A stretch of 8,381 bases of DNA from Natronohydrobacter sp. (lineage in GTDB: Bacteria; Pseudomonadota; Alphaproteobacteria; Rhodobacterales; Rhodobacteraceae), in the NCBI GenBank assembly GCA_007118445.1, contig SKRP01000133.1, positions 1-8,381 of the forward strand. Reading direction: 5' to 3'. How positions within the stretch are numbered: the first letter of the stretch is position 1; each line of letters starts with the position of its first letter. Positions 1-6,926 of the stretch are shown here, piece after piece. The position numbers and the translations under genes were made by a program. The notes below the pieces were generated by a model that did not search any database, had not been told where the DNA came from, and saw only the letters and a program-made list of their open reading frames with translations.

Positions 1-935
1 ACCAGCTGCGCCAGCGCGCAGGAGGCCATGGTTTCGGCCAGGCATTGCGCCACCGCTCCTGCCATGGTCAGCGGCGAGACCGCGCCGCCCAGCAGGAAAG
101 GCAGGTGGATCGAGCCCTGTCCGGCCACGGCATAGGTGCGGATGCCTGCCGTCGTCACCCCGTCCAGCACCAGCGGCGAGGTGGTGTTGAAATTTCCCAT
201 GATCACGCAGTTGCGGTCCACGAAATCCGCGCCAAACAGGATGCGGCACATCTCGATGGAATCGGCCGCGCGTTCAGGGGCTGTGATCGAACCCAGAAAA
301 GGGCGGTCCGACAGCCGCATATGCGCATGGACCATATCCAGATGGCGCTTGTTGACCGGCACATCCGTCGGCTCGCAGATGGTGCCGCCGGAATGGTGCA
401 GCCAGGGCGAGGATTGCGCCAGCCGGATCAGGTTCTCGAAATCCGCAATCGTGCCATAGCGCCGCCCCTGTTCGATATCCATCACGAAGGGGGAGCCATA
501 GGCGGGCGCGAAGACCATCGCATCGCCGCCGATCTCGACTGTGTTGGCGGGGTTGCGCGCATGTTGGGTGAAACGCGCAGGGGCGGTTTTCAGCACCTCG
601 CGCAACATGCCCGGCGCGAACCGGATGCGCCAGACCTGTCCTGAAACATGACTCACATCTGCGCCTGCATCGCGATAGAGGCGCATGGCCTCGGCATCGT
701 CGCGCAATTCGATACCGATTTCGGCCAGTATCCGGTCGGCCGTCGCCTCGATCCGAGCCAGAGCCTCTTCGCCAAGCAGGTCATAGGTCGGGATGCGCCG
801 CGTGATGAAGGGCGTGCGCAGATGCAGGTTCTGTCCCGGCTCGGCGCTGCGTGACTGCTTTGCGCGCCCCTTGCGACTGCGCCGTCCGGCCCCGACGCTG
901 GCGCGGGGCTCGGGTGTCAGGGTTTCGATCACCAT
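1..935 (-). CDS. MttB-superfamily (trimethylamine methyltransferase family) protein, N-terminal part
   Basis: The window holds 311 codons of an open frame that runs off the left edge, so the C-terminal part is missing. The start ATG (933-935) has a good Shine-Dalgarno, AAAGGAG on the minus strand (941-947), 5 nt upstream. Residues 1-35 are Arg/Ser-rich and low complexity, as often seen in proteobacterial members. The MttB-type barrel then begins (around residues 50-75, PTYDLLGEEALARIEATADRI). Family-like stretches follow: HHSGGTICEPTDVP (about 180-193), RPFLGSITAPERAADSIEMC (211-230), GNFNTTSPLVLDG (247-259) and the Gly-rich LPFLLGGAVSPLTMAGA (278-294). The superfamily moves methyl groups from quaternary or tertiary amines to a corrinoid protein. 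True archaeal MttB carries pyrrolysine near residue 334, a region lost beyond the window edge. Most bacterial members lack pyrrolysine and their substrates (glycine betaine, carnitine, proline betaine and others) vary, so no substrate is assigned. It is divergent from a GcvA-type LysR gene that probably controls it. Confidence 0.9.
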   Translation of the reverse strand, partial: MVIETLTPEPRASVGAGRRSRKGRAKQSRSAEPGQNLHLRTPFITRRIPTYDLLGEEALARIEATADRILAEIGIELRDDAEAMRLYRDAGADVSHVSGQVWRIRFAPGMLREVLKTAPARFTQHARNPANTVEIGGDAMVFAPAYGSPFVMDIEQGRRYGTIADFENLIRLAQSSPWLHHSGGTICEPTDVPVNKRHLDMVHAHMRLSDRPFLGSITAPERAADSIEMCRILFGADFVDRNCVIMGNFNTTSPLVLDGVTTAGIRTYAVAGQGSIHLPFLLGGAVSPLTMAGAVAQCLAETMASCALAQL

Positions 936-940
936 GCCAA

Positions 941-947
941 CTCCTTT
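941..947 (-). promoter_or_regulatory. Ribosome binding site of the MttB-family gene
   Basis: The minus strand reads AAAGGAG, 5 nt before the ATG at 935. It supports this start over the out-of-frame upstream ATG at 1017. Confidence 0.75.
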
Positions 948-1025
948 TTCTGCGACACAGGGGCGACATTGCCCGCGCGGCTGCGGTCAGCGTGGCGCAG
1001 CGCACCGGCGTCAGCAAGGGGAGAA

Positions 1026-1051
1026 AAATTCATCTTGGCTTAACTGAATTT
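1026..1051. promoter_or_regulatory. Operator-like inverted repeat in the mttB-like/lysR divergent region
   Basis: AAATTCA (1026-1032) and TGAATTT (1045-1051) are perfect 7-bp inverted arms separated by 12 nt, so the half-sites are 19 bp apart centre to centre. The repeat sits in the 177-bp region (936-1112) between the divergent MttB-family and LysR genes. The local sequence is AT-rich in an otherwise GC-rich window. LysR-type regulators usually bind dyads in exactly this position, so it is a plausible binding site for the adjacent regulator. It lacks a clean T-N11-A core, so assignment to that family is inferred from location. Confidence 0.35.
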
Positions 1052-1112
1052 GCCCTTAATGTACCAATCCTGTTGTATGCGCCGAGATCCCTCTCCCTCT
1101 ACTGAGGTCATT

Positions 1113-2030
1113 TTGCCCAAACGCCCCTATGATCTGCCCCCCATGAGCGCGCTTGTCGCCTTCGAGTCGGCTGCGCGTCATGTGAGCTTCACACAGGCCG
1201 CACAAGAGCTGAACGTGACCCCGGCAGCGGTCAGCCATCAGGTCAAATCGCTCGAGGCACAGCTGGAATGCCGCCTGTTCCACCGGCATCATCGTGGGGT
1301 CGCCCTGACCGAGACCGGGGCCTATCTGCTGGTAGCCCTGCAACGCGGCTTCGAATGCATGGCCGAGGCCATGTCACAATTACGCCGCAGCACGCAGGCC
1401 GCATCCGTCACGATCGGGGTCACGACGGCGGTCAGTTCGCTCTGGCTGACGCCGCGACTGGCAGAATTCTGGAAAACCCATGGCGATGTGTCCGTCGCGC
1501 AGATTGTCAGCGATACAGGCGAGGTGCCGACGGAATGCGACCTCAGCATCCGCTACGGTGTTCTTCCGCGCGACAGGGCAGCGGCCCGGGTGCTGTTCCG
1601 GGATCGCCTGATGGCGCTTGGCAGCCCCGAATTTGCCCGCAGCCGCCGGATTGGCGGCCTGTCCGATCTGGCGACCCTGCCGCTCATTCATTTCGATACC
1701 CCCGTGACAGGCTGGACCGACTGGCAGGGATGGTTTCGCGCGCTGGGCTATCATGGGCCGATCATGCAAAGCCACCGGGTCAATAACTACCTGATTGCAC
1801 TTCAGGCCGCACGCGATGACATGGGGGCCGTGCTGGGCTGGGTGGCGCTGGCGCGGCCCTTTCTTGACAAGGGCCAGCTTGTCGCATTGCTGCCGGACAA
1901 GGTTGCCCCGCAAGAAGAATTCCATGTCACATTGCACAATCCGACCTCGACCCGTGCGCGGCTTGTCTATGACTGGCTCGCCAGTGTCGCGCGTTCTGCG
2001 CCATGTGCTGATCCCTGGTTGATCGATTGA
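1113..2030 (+). CDS. LysR-family transcriptional regulator, GcvA type
   Basis: This is a 305-residue DNA-binding regulator from the TTG at 1113. The family consists of tetrameric activators/repressors that sense small metabolites. The winged helix-turn-helix spans about residues 9-67: FTQAAQELNVTPAAVSHQVK (26-45) is the recognition helix region, followed by LTETG at the wing. The effector domain follows from about residue 97, with GcvA-like WLTPRLAEFW (111-120) and LGWVALARPFLDKGQLVALL (241-260). The TTG start is preferred because TGAGG (1103-1107) lies 5 nt upstream and the product then begins MPKRPYDLPPMSALVAFESA, where GcvA-like proteins normally begin. Upstream in-frame starts at 1050 (TTG), 1059 and 1077 (ATG) would add 12-21 atypical residues. 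It is divergent from the MttB-family gene, its most probable target, and may autoregulate. The gene is intact; the effector is unknown. Confidence 0.93.
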   Translation: MPKRPYDLPPMSALVAFESAARHVSFTQAAQELNVTPAAVSHQVKSLEAQLECRLFHRHHRGVALTETGAYLLVALQRGFECMAEAMSQLRRSTQAASVTIGVTTAVSSLWLTPRLAEFWKTHGDVSVAQIVSDTGEVPTECDLSIRYGVLPRDRAAARVLFRDRLMALGSPEFARSRRIGGLSDLATLPLIHFDTPVTGWTDWQGWFRALGYHGPIMQSHRVNNYLIALQAARDDMGAVLGWVALARPFLDKGQLVALLPDKVAPQEEFHVTLHNPTSTRARLVYDWLASVARSAPCADPWLID

Positions 2031-2091
2031 CGTCGCTTGCCAATTCCTGGCGGGTTGGTCCGGTTGACGCTCGACAACTTTCACAGGATGC

Positions 2092-2119
2092 ACTGGCCGC
2101 GTCGCTGCAAACGCGCAGT
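2092..2119. other. Hairpin in the convergent intergenic gap (possible bidirectional terminator)
   Basis: ACTG (2092-2095) pairs with CAGT (2116-2119), and CGCGT (2098-2102) pairs with ACGCG (2111-2115). This gives a 9-bp stem with a 2-nt bulge and an 8-nt loop. It lies in the 175-bp gap between the converging LysR and hydrolase genes, where a terminator is expected. Neither side has a T-tract, so intrinsic termination is not established. Confidence 0.3.
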
Positions 2120-2205
2120 CGGCTGCCGCCATCCATGCATACTGGTTTCTGCCACGACGTGCCGGCCTCACGATCTCTGAAAACGGCGAAAGACCAAGGG
2201 GCCTG

Positions 2206-2967
2206 TTACGGATCGACCGAGCGCAGAAAATCCTTGACCAGAGCCTCGAAGATCTCGGGTTTTTCCAGATGCGCCACATGGCTTGCGCCGGGAATGACAG
2301 CCAGATCTGCTTTCGGAATACCGGTCCAGAGCTCTGAGACCTGCGGCCAGCGATACGACCTGTCCCGATCGCCCCAGATGATCCGGCAGGGCATCCGCAG
2401 CGCCTGCAGTGCCGCACGCCCGTCCCAGTCTCGCATGGCCGCCAGCGCGTTGCGCGCGGCTTCAGGATTGGCCAGGCGCGCGATGTCACGCGTCAGGCCG
2501 TAGCCTTGCGCCTCTTGACCATCGACAAACCATGTCGCGCTGATCCGGTCAGCGGTGGCTGCCACGCCCTCGGCCTTCAGCCGCGTCATTGACGTCTCGA
2601 TGGGTTCGAACCGGTCGGGCATCAGGCCCAGTGGTCCGGTCCCGTACAACACCAGCCCATCGAGTCTTTCGCCATGCCGAGCTGCGATTTCCTGCACGAT
2701 CATGCCACCCATGCTATGGCCCAGAAGCATGAACCGCGCGACCCCAAGCTCTGTCAGGCAGGCCATGACCGCCTGCGCAAAATCCGCGATCTGCGCGGGC
2801 CCCGGCAAGCGGTTCGATTGGCCGAAACCGGGCAGGTCGGGCGCGATGACATCATGCGTGTCGCGAAAAGCCGCGATCTGGTCCTGCCATTGGGCAGAGC
2901 CGCCCAGATAGCCATGCACCAGAACGAGCACTGGCCCGCAACCGGCCCTGCGCAACGCGAGCGCCAT
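2206..2967 (-). CDS. Alpha/beta-fold hydrolase, last gene of the transport operon
   Basis: This 253-residue cytoplasmic protein has the alpha/beta hydrolase fold and no signal peptide. The oxyanion-hole motif is VLVHGYLGG (15-23). The nucleophile elbow is GHSMGG, with Ser85. The acid is Asp200 or Asp202 in WGDRDRSY, and the base is His230 in GASHVAHLEKPE. The full triad suggests an active enzyme. Overall it resembles small esterases and enol-lactonases (MhpC/PcaD-like), a group whose substrate cannot be read from sequence. Its ATG lies 2 nt after the stop of dctM and has only a weak Shine-Dalgarno, so translation is probably coupled to dctM and expression tied to the transporter. It may cleave an imported ester, amide or lactone, or tidy up a by-product of the PLP enzyme. 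Function beyond hydrolase is inference. Confidence 0.9.
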   Translation of the reverse strand: MALALRRAGCGPVLVLVHGYLGGSAQWQDQIAAFRDTHDVIAPDLPGFGQSNRLPGPAQIADFAQAVMACLTELGVARFMLLGHSMGGMIVQEIAARHGERLDGLVLYGTGPLGLMPDRFEPIETSMTRLKAEGVAATADRISATWFVDGQEAQGYGLTRDIARLANPEAARNALAAMRDWDGRAALQALRMPCRIIWGDRDRSYRWPQVSELWTGIPKADLAVIPGASHVAHLEKPEIFEALVKDFLRSVDP

Positions 2968-2969
2968 GC

Positions 2970-4271
2970 TCAGCGCACCTGGCCCGGCAGCCAGAGCGCG
3001 AATTGCGGGTAGGCGATCATCAGCCCGACAAGGATCACCAGCGCCACGATGAAGGGCATGGCGCCAACAATCACATCAGGCACCGAGACCTTGCCCCGGC
3101 TGATCCCGGATATCACATACAGGTTCAGCCCCACCGGTGGTGTCAGCACGGCGATTTCCATGGTGATCGTGTAGATGATGCCGAACCAGATCAGATCAAA
3201 CCCGGCCGCGACCACCAGAGGGATGATCACGGGCAGCGTGATAAAGGTCATCGAGACAGGTTCGAGGAACATGCCCAAAGCGATATAGAACACGATGATC
3301 AGCGCCAGCACCATATAGGGCGACAACTCGAACGCGAGGAACAGCTCGGTGAACTGCTGCGGCACGCGGTAGTAATTCAGAACAAAGCCGAACAGCACCC
3401 CGGCAGAGAGCAGCAGTCCGAGATAGCCCATGGTGCGCATTGTGGCGAGCAGGGCCTCGACAAAGCCGCGCCAGCGCAGCCCGCCCACACCCACAGCCAG
3501 CGCCACGGTCACCAATGCAGCGATGGCGGCGGCTTCGGTGGGGGTGGCAATGCCACCATAGATCGAGACAGTGATCACCCCGCCGATCACGATGATCGGA
3601 CCCAGCGAAACGGCGATCTGCAACAGTTTCAGCCGCGGGCCTGTATCGCGGTCTGGCACATGGGTCGGATACAACCGGCCCCAGATCAGCACCACGATCA
3701 CGAACAGCCCGGTCAGCATCAGGCCCGGCACGACACCGGCCATGAATAGCTGCCCGATGGACTGGTCACTCACGATCCCGTAGAACAGCAGGATCAGGCT
3801 CGGCGGAAGCAGCACGCTCAAGGTGCCGCCTGCCGCCAGAACGCCGCTGGCCAGCCGTCGGTCATACCCGAGTCGCAGCATTTCCGGCAGGGCAACGCCG
3901 CCAATGGTCAGTGAGCCCACCATGGAAGAGCCCGACACAGCCCCGAACCCCGCGCAGGCCCCGATCGAACCATAGGCGGCCGAACCGCGCAGCGGCACGC
4001 CCTTGTGCAGGAACATGTACAGGTTCGAGCCGATATTTGATCGGCTGATCAATTCGCCCAGAAATACGAAAAGCGGGACCGCAAGCAGGATATAGTTGAT
4101 CCACACACCCCAAAGCTGCAGCTGTGACGAGATCAGGGAACTGTTGAAGGTCTGGATCTGCCACAGAAAGGGCAGCGAGGCTGCAGCAAGGGCGAAGGGA
4201 ATCGGCAGACCCAGCGCGATCAGCAGGACCAACAGGCCCAGCAGACCAAGGGCGACTTCATACCAGACCAT
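2970..4271 (-). CDS. dctM: TRAP transporter large permease DctM
   Basis: This 433-residue inner-membrane protein is the substrate-translocating, Na+-coupled subunit of a tripartite ATP-independent periplasmic transporter. It is hydrophobic throughout, with about a dozen membrane segments. Family motifs in order are VPLFVFLGELISRS (65-78), GAVSGSSMVGSLTIGGVALPE (first conserved block, 110-130), LAAGGTLSVLLPPSLILLFYG (second block, 145-165), GGIATPTEAAAIAA (239-252), GMFLEPVSMTFITLPVIIPL (333-352) and LTPPVGLNLYVISGI (376-390). The length is typical for an unfused DctM. Its start overlaps the end of dctQ by 14 nt, indicating translational coupling, and the hydrolase follows after 2 nt. Substrate choice is set mainly by the DctP partner, so this subunit does not identify the solute. 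Confidence 0.96.
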   Translation of the reverse strand: MVWYEVALGLLGLLVLLIALGLPIPFALAAASLPFLWQIQTFNSSLISSQLQLWGVWINYILLAVPLFVFLGELISRSNIGSNLYMFLHKGVPLRGSAAYGSIGACAGFGAVSGSSMVGSLTIGGVALPEMLRLGYDRRLASGVLAAGGTLSVLLPPSLILLFYGIVSDQSIGQLFMAGVVPGLMLTGLFVIVVLIWGRLYPTHVPDRDTGPRLKLLQIAVSLGPIIVIGGVITVSIYGGIATPTEAAAIAALVTVALAVGVGGLRWRGFVEALLATMRTMGYLGLLLSAGVLFGFVLNYYRVPQQFTELFLAFELSPYMVLALIIVFYIALGMFLEPVSMTFITLPVIIPLVVAAGFDLIWFGIIYTITMEIAVLTPPVGLNLYVISGISRGKVSVPDVIVGAMPFIVALVILVGLMIAYPQFALWLPGQVR

Positions 4272-4782
4272 CGGTCTTGTCCTTTTGCGGGGGCGGATTG
4301 AGTGCGATCTGGATCAGCCGCAAGGTGGCGTAGACAGTGAAGACGCAGAGCGAAACGGCGGCTGCCGCCCAGAAAAAGTAGCGCGGCCAGTTCAGGATTT
4401 CGGAAGAGGCCCCGGAATTGAACGCGCGGATGGTGGCATTGACTGTGGTCATCGAAAAGAACACTCCGATCAGCATCATGATCATGCCATTCATCAGCAT
4501 GACCAGTTTCTGGATGCCGGGTCGGAATGTGTCGGTCAGCAGCGTGACCCGCGGATAACTGTCCTCGCGCATGGCATAGGCAAGGCCCAGAAGCGCCACT
4601 GGGAAAAGCAGCAGCGCAGTGGCCTCGGTCACCATCCGGTCGGGGCGGCCCATGCCGTAGCGCATGAACACCCCGTAGCTGATCCAGACCATCTGGACGA
4701 CGATGATCGCCGCCCCGATGACGGCCAGCGCCACGACCACCCTTTCAACGAGTTTTGTTGCCCGGTCGATCAGTTTGAGCAT
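4258..4782 (-). CDS. dctQ: TRAP transporter small permease DctQ
   Basis: This is the 174-residue small membrane subunit that pairs with DctM. Four membrane segments are predicted by eye at about 15-37, 55-73, 92-114 and 135-157. The loop after the first carries the family FMRYGMGRPD (39-49), and YFFWAAAAVSLCVF (135-148) matches the C-terminal family region. The start at 4782 was chosen because the product then begins MLKLIDRATKLVERVV, the usual cytoplasmic lead into helix 1, and a GGGGA stretch lies just upstream. The frame stays open to 4890, but that 36-residue Arg/Ser-rich extension would run into the end of dctP and looks non-coding. It lies 34 nt after dctP and overlaps dctM. Confidence 0.93.
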   Translation of the reverse strand: MLKLIDRATKLVERVVVALAVIGAAIIVVQMVWISYGVFMRYGMGRPDRMVTEATALLLFPVALLGLAYAMREDSYPRVTLLTDTFRPGIQKLVMLMNGMIMMLIGVFFSMTTVNATIRAFNSGASSEILNWPRYFFWAAAAVSLCVFTVYATLRLIQIALNPPPQKDKTDGLV

Positions 4783-4816
4783 GGCATTCCCCGTTGTGGA
4801 TCGTGGCGCAGAGGCC

Positions 4817-5803
4817 TCAGAGCTGATGCTGCGCGAAGAGTGCGCGGATCTGATTTGCCAGATCGGGGCCGCAACCCGCCTCGACCTCATCCGACCAGAG
4901 CTCGGCGATCTCCGAGATCATCGCGTTGCGCTCGGCTCTGCTGATCGACACGGCCGAACCGCCGCCTTTCATCACCGCATTGCCGACCTGCTGGTCGATC
5001 CAGTCCTCATACATCGGCTGAAGCCAGGCTTCGGTCTCGGCCCCGGCTTCAAGGATAGCGGCCTGATCTTCTTCGGACAGACCATTGAAGCGGTTGAGAT
5101 TCATCATGTACTGGATATTGCCGTAGAACAGGCTGGCATTGACCATATAGGGCATCACGTTCCAGAGCTGCCAGGAGCTGTAGGTCGCAACCCCCATATT
5201 GATTCCGTTGACCACGCCACGTTCGGCAGACTGGAAAACCTCGCCCGGTGCCACGAAGACCGGCTGGCCGCCCCAGGTTTCGATCATCATGCTGACAAGC
5301 GGGCCGATCGACCGCACCAACAATCCGTCAAGCTGATCAAGCCCTTCGATCGGGCCCTGAAACCACCATTCCTGATCATAGGAATAGTTCGAGTTCATGA
5401 CCGGGATCAGCCCGACTTCGGCGGCCTCGGGGGCGATCAGCCCGGCATAGGCCGCATCCAGTCCGACCTGATCTTCGAGATCGATCGCCGCCGGATAGAG
5501 CGAGGTCACCCGGTAGCAGGGCAGCCGCGTATCTGCCGAGATCCAGCTGATATCGGCCACGCCACCCTGAATGGCATCGACGCCATCCGACCAGCCATGC
5601 AGCGTCGAAGAGGGGAAAATCTCGACATTCAGCCGACCTTCGGATTTCTCGCTCACGAGTTCGGCGAATTTCAGGAAACCCTGATAGCGGATGTCGGTTT
5701 CATTGACATAGGTCGAGACGCGGATGGTCTCGGCCATGGCTGTGCTGCCCAGCGCGGCGGCCGTGACCGAGACCGCAAGCAGCTTGAGAGGGGAGGAAGG
5801 CAT
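4817..5803 (-). CDS. dctP: TRAP transporter periplasmic substrate-binding protein DctP
   Basis: This 328-residue extracytoplasmic solute receptor delivers substrate to DctQM. Residues 1-24 form a Sec signal peptide with a Lys7 n-region, an Ala/Val/Leu core and the cleavage site AMA|ET. The mature protein shows the DctP fold: YQGFLKFAELVSEKSEGRLNVEIFP (40-64) and the carboxylate-binding segment LLVRSIGP, with Arg164 aligned to the conserved arginine that salt-bridges a carboxylate in most family members. GGQPVFVAPGEVFQSAERGVVNG (178-200) is the usual following block. Aromatic residues around 141-148 (YDQEWWF) may line the pocket. Mature cysteines at 96 and 311 could form a disulfide, though this is unverified. 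A strong Shine-Dalgarno (AAAGGAG, 5810-5816) precedes the ATG by 6 nt, fitting the high expression binding proteins need. The conserved arginine suggests a carboxylate ligand such as an amino acid or sulfonated amino acid; identity is inference. Confidence 0.95.
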   Translation of the reverse strand: MPSSPLKLLAVSVTAAALGSTAMAETIRVSTYVNETDIRYQGFLKFAELVSEKSEGRLNVEIFPSSTLHGWSDGVDAIQGGVADISWISADTRLPCYRVTSLYPAAIDLEDQVGLDAAYAGLIAPEAAEVGLIPVMNSNYSYDQEWWFQGPIEGLDQLDGLLVRSIGPLVSMMIETWGGQPVFVAPGEVFQSAERGVVNGINMGVATYSSWQLWNVMPYMVNASLFYGNIQYMMNLNRFNGLSEEDQAAILEAGAETEAWLQPMYEDWIDQQVGNAVMKGGGSAVSISRAERNAMISEIAELWSDEVEAGCGPDLANQIRALFAQHQL

Positions 5804-5809
5804 CAGGAT

Positions 5810-5816
5810 CTCCTTT
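5810..5816 (-). promoter_or_regulatory. Strong ribosome binding site of dctP
   Basis: The minus strand reads AAAGGAG, 6 nt before the dctP ATG at 5803. It is clearly stronger than the sites before dctQ and the hydrolase gene, consistent with the binding protein being made in excess. Confidence 0.7.
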
Positions 5817-5832
5817 GTTGGGGCTGGGGGAG

Positions 5833-5848
5833 GGCTGCTCAGGCAGCC
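5833..5848 (-). other. Intercistronic hairpin across the stop codon of the PLP-enzyme gene
   Basis: GGCTGC (5833-5838) and GCAGCC (5843-5848) form a perfect GC-rich 6-bp stem with a 4-nt loop, extendable by a wobble and an A-T pair. In the transcript the UGA stop (5841-5839) begins in the loop. No U-tract follows, so it is not a classic terminator. It may act as an mRNA processing or stability element, or a partial attenuator, between the enzyme gene and dctP. It could also be chance. Confidence 0.35.
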
Positions 5849-6849
5849 TTCTGGGTTTGAAAAAGATGGCCATAGGCGAAGAGTGCCACGGAACCACCCG
5901 TATGCAGGAAAACCACGCGGTCGGTTCTGGCGAAGGCCCCCGCGCGGATCATGGCGACCAGCCCGGCAAAGCCCTTGCCGGAATAGACCGGGTCGAGCAG
6001 GATACCTTCGAGACGGGCGAGCATGATAATCGCCTCGACCATCGCCTCGGTCGGCTGGCCATAGCCGGCACCGACCTGATCGTCATGAGCGACCACATTG
6101 TCGCGCGGCAGATCACCCCGCACTTGCAGCAATTCAGCTGTGCGCAGGGCCAGACCATGCACATTGTCGATCTGCTTCTCACGGGGCGCGCGGACCGAAT
6201 AACCTGTGACCGGAATCGGCGCATTGAGTGCGTGCAGCCCTGCCACCAGCCCGGCCTGCGTGCCCGCCGAGCCGGTCGCATGCACGATATGATCGATCCT
6301 GAGATCCATCGCATCGGCCTGACCCACCAATTCCTGCGCGCAGGCCGCATAGCCCAGCGCCCCGACCGGGTTCGATCCGCCGCCCGGAATCACATAGGGC
6401 TTGCGGCCTGCGCTGCGCAGAGTCTCTGCCAGCGCCTCGGCTTCGGCATTCATGTCCAGCCCTTCAGGGCGAAAATCGAGCTGACACTCCATCATCTCAT
6501 CGAGCAGCACATTGCCTGCAGTCTCATACTCAGCGCCCTGATTGGTGACGCGGCGCTCCAGAAGCGCATGGCAGGCCAGCCCGGCCCGCGCAGCCGCTGC
6601 CGCGGTCTGGCGGACATGGTTGGACTGGGTGGCCCCTTGCGTGACCAGCGTATCGGCCCCCTGCGCCAGCGCATCGGCGAGCAGGAATTCCAGCTTGCGG
6701 GTCTTGTTCCCGCCCGAGGCCAGCCCCGTGCAATCATCGCGCTTGATCCAGATCTCTGGCCCGCCCAAAGCGGCACCTAATCGGTCGAGCCGCTCCAGCG
6801 GCGTTGGAAAATGACCGAGACGATAGCGTGGAAATCGCGCGAGATGCAT
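5839..6849 (-). CDS. cuyA: PLP-dependent D-cysteine desulfhydrase / L-cysteate sulfo-lyase family enzyme
   Basis: This 336-residue fold-type II PLP enzyme is from the ACC deaminase/D-cysteine desulfhydrase family. Lys49 in GGNKTRKLE is the Schiff-base lysine. TQSNHVRQTA (74-83) carries the conserved Ser76-Asn77, ATGSAGTQAG (191-200) is the PLP-phosphate loop, and DPVYSGKG (286-293) holds Tyr289. ACC deaminase has Glu and Leu at two diagnostic positions (E295 and L322 in the Pseudomonas enzyme). Here they are Ser290 and Thr317 (HTGGS), the pattern of D-cysteine desulfhydrases, so ACC deamination is unlikely. The N-terminus (MHLARFPR, LGHFPTPLE) and overall wording resemble roseobacter CuyA, which cleaves L-cysteate to pyruvate, ammonia and sulfite; the symbol rests on that resemblance from memory. 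D-cysteine to pyruvate, ammonia and sulfide is the alternative. Start 6849 has AGGGA upstream; an in-frame start at 6888 would add 13 unlikely residues. It is the first gene of the operon, with dctP 35 nt downstream. Confidence 0.85.
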   Translation of the reverse strand: MHLARFPRYRLGHFPTPLERLDRLGAALGGPEIWIKRDDCTGLASGGNKTRKLEFLLADALAQGADTLVTQGATQSNHVRQTAAAAARAGLACHALLERRVTNQGAEYETAGNVLLDEMMECQLDFRPEGLDMNAEAEALAETLRSAGRKPYVIPGGGSNPVGALGYAACAQELVGQADAMDLRIDHIVHATGSAGTQAGLVAGLHALNAPIPVTGYSVRAPREKQIDNVHGLALRTAELLQVRGDLPRDNVVAHDDQVGAGYGQPTEAMVEAIIMLARLEGILLDPVYSGKGFAGLVAMIRAGAFARTDRVVFLHTGGSVALFAYGHLFQTQKAA

Positions 6850-6878
6850 GTGTAATCCCTGTTTCTTTTCTACCAATA

Positions 6879-6907
6879 TGTAAATCATCGAATTTAAGCT
6901 TGATCAA
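6879..6907 (-). promoter_or_regulatory. Possible promoter of the cuyA-dctPQM-hydrolase operon
   Basis: On the minus strand TTGATC (6907-6902) could serve as a -35 element, with TTTACA or TTACAT 17-18 nt further on as a weak -10, about 30 nt before the cuyA ATG. The -10 match is only about half of the consensus, as expected for a promoter needing an activator. A perfect 8-bp palindrome TTGATCAA (6900-6907) overlaps the -35. The exact position is uncertain. Confidence 0.3.
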
Positions 6908-6926
6908 ATGCGAATTTTCACTCTTA

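Noticed and set aside
781..1017. Minus-strand frame of 78 codons starting at 1017
   Set aside because: It is out of frame with the MttB-family gene, has an Arg-rich shadow composition, and lacks the ribosome binding site present for the start at 935.
1380..2489. Minus-strand open frame of 369 codons
   Set aside because: It overlaps the real LysR gene antisense and the hydrolase gene in another frame, and has no domain.
3003..3749. Long plus-strand open frame (248 codons) rich in His, Asp and Gln
   Set aside because: It is antisense to dctM, whose membrane segments and motifs are unmistakable. The composition is the known by-product of reading hydrophobic GC-rich genes backwards.
4703..5860. 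Plus-strand open frame of 385 codons, longer than the dctP gene it overlaps
   Set aside because: It is antisense to dctP and the dctQ 5' end, with no recognisable domain. dctP has a signal peptide, family motifs and a strong ribosome binding site.
5815..6780. Plus-strand open frame of 321 codons
   Set aside because: It is antisense to the PLP enzyme, which has every catalytic motif of its family.
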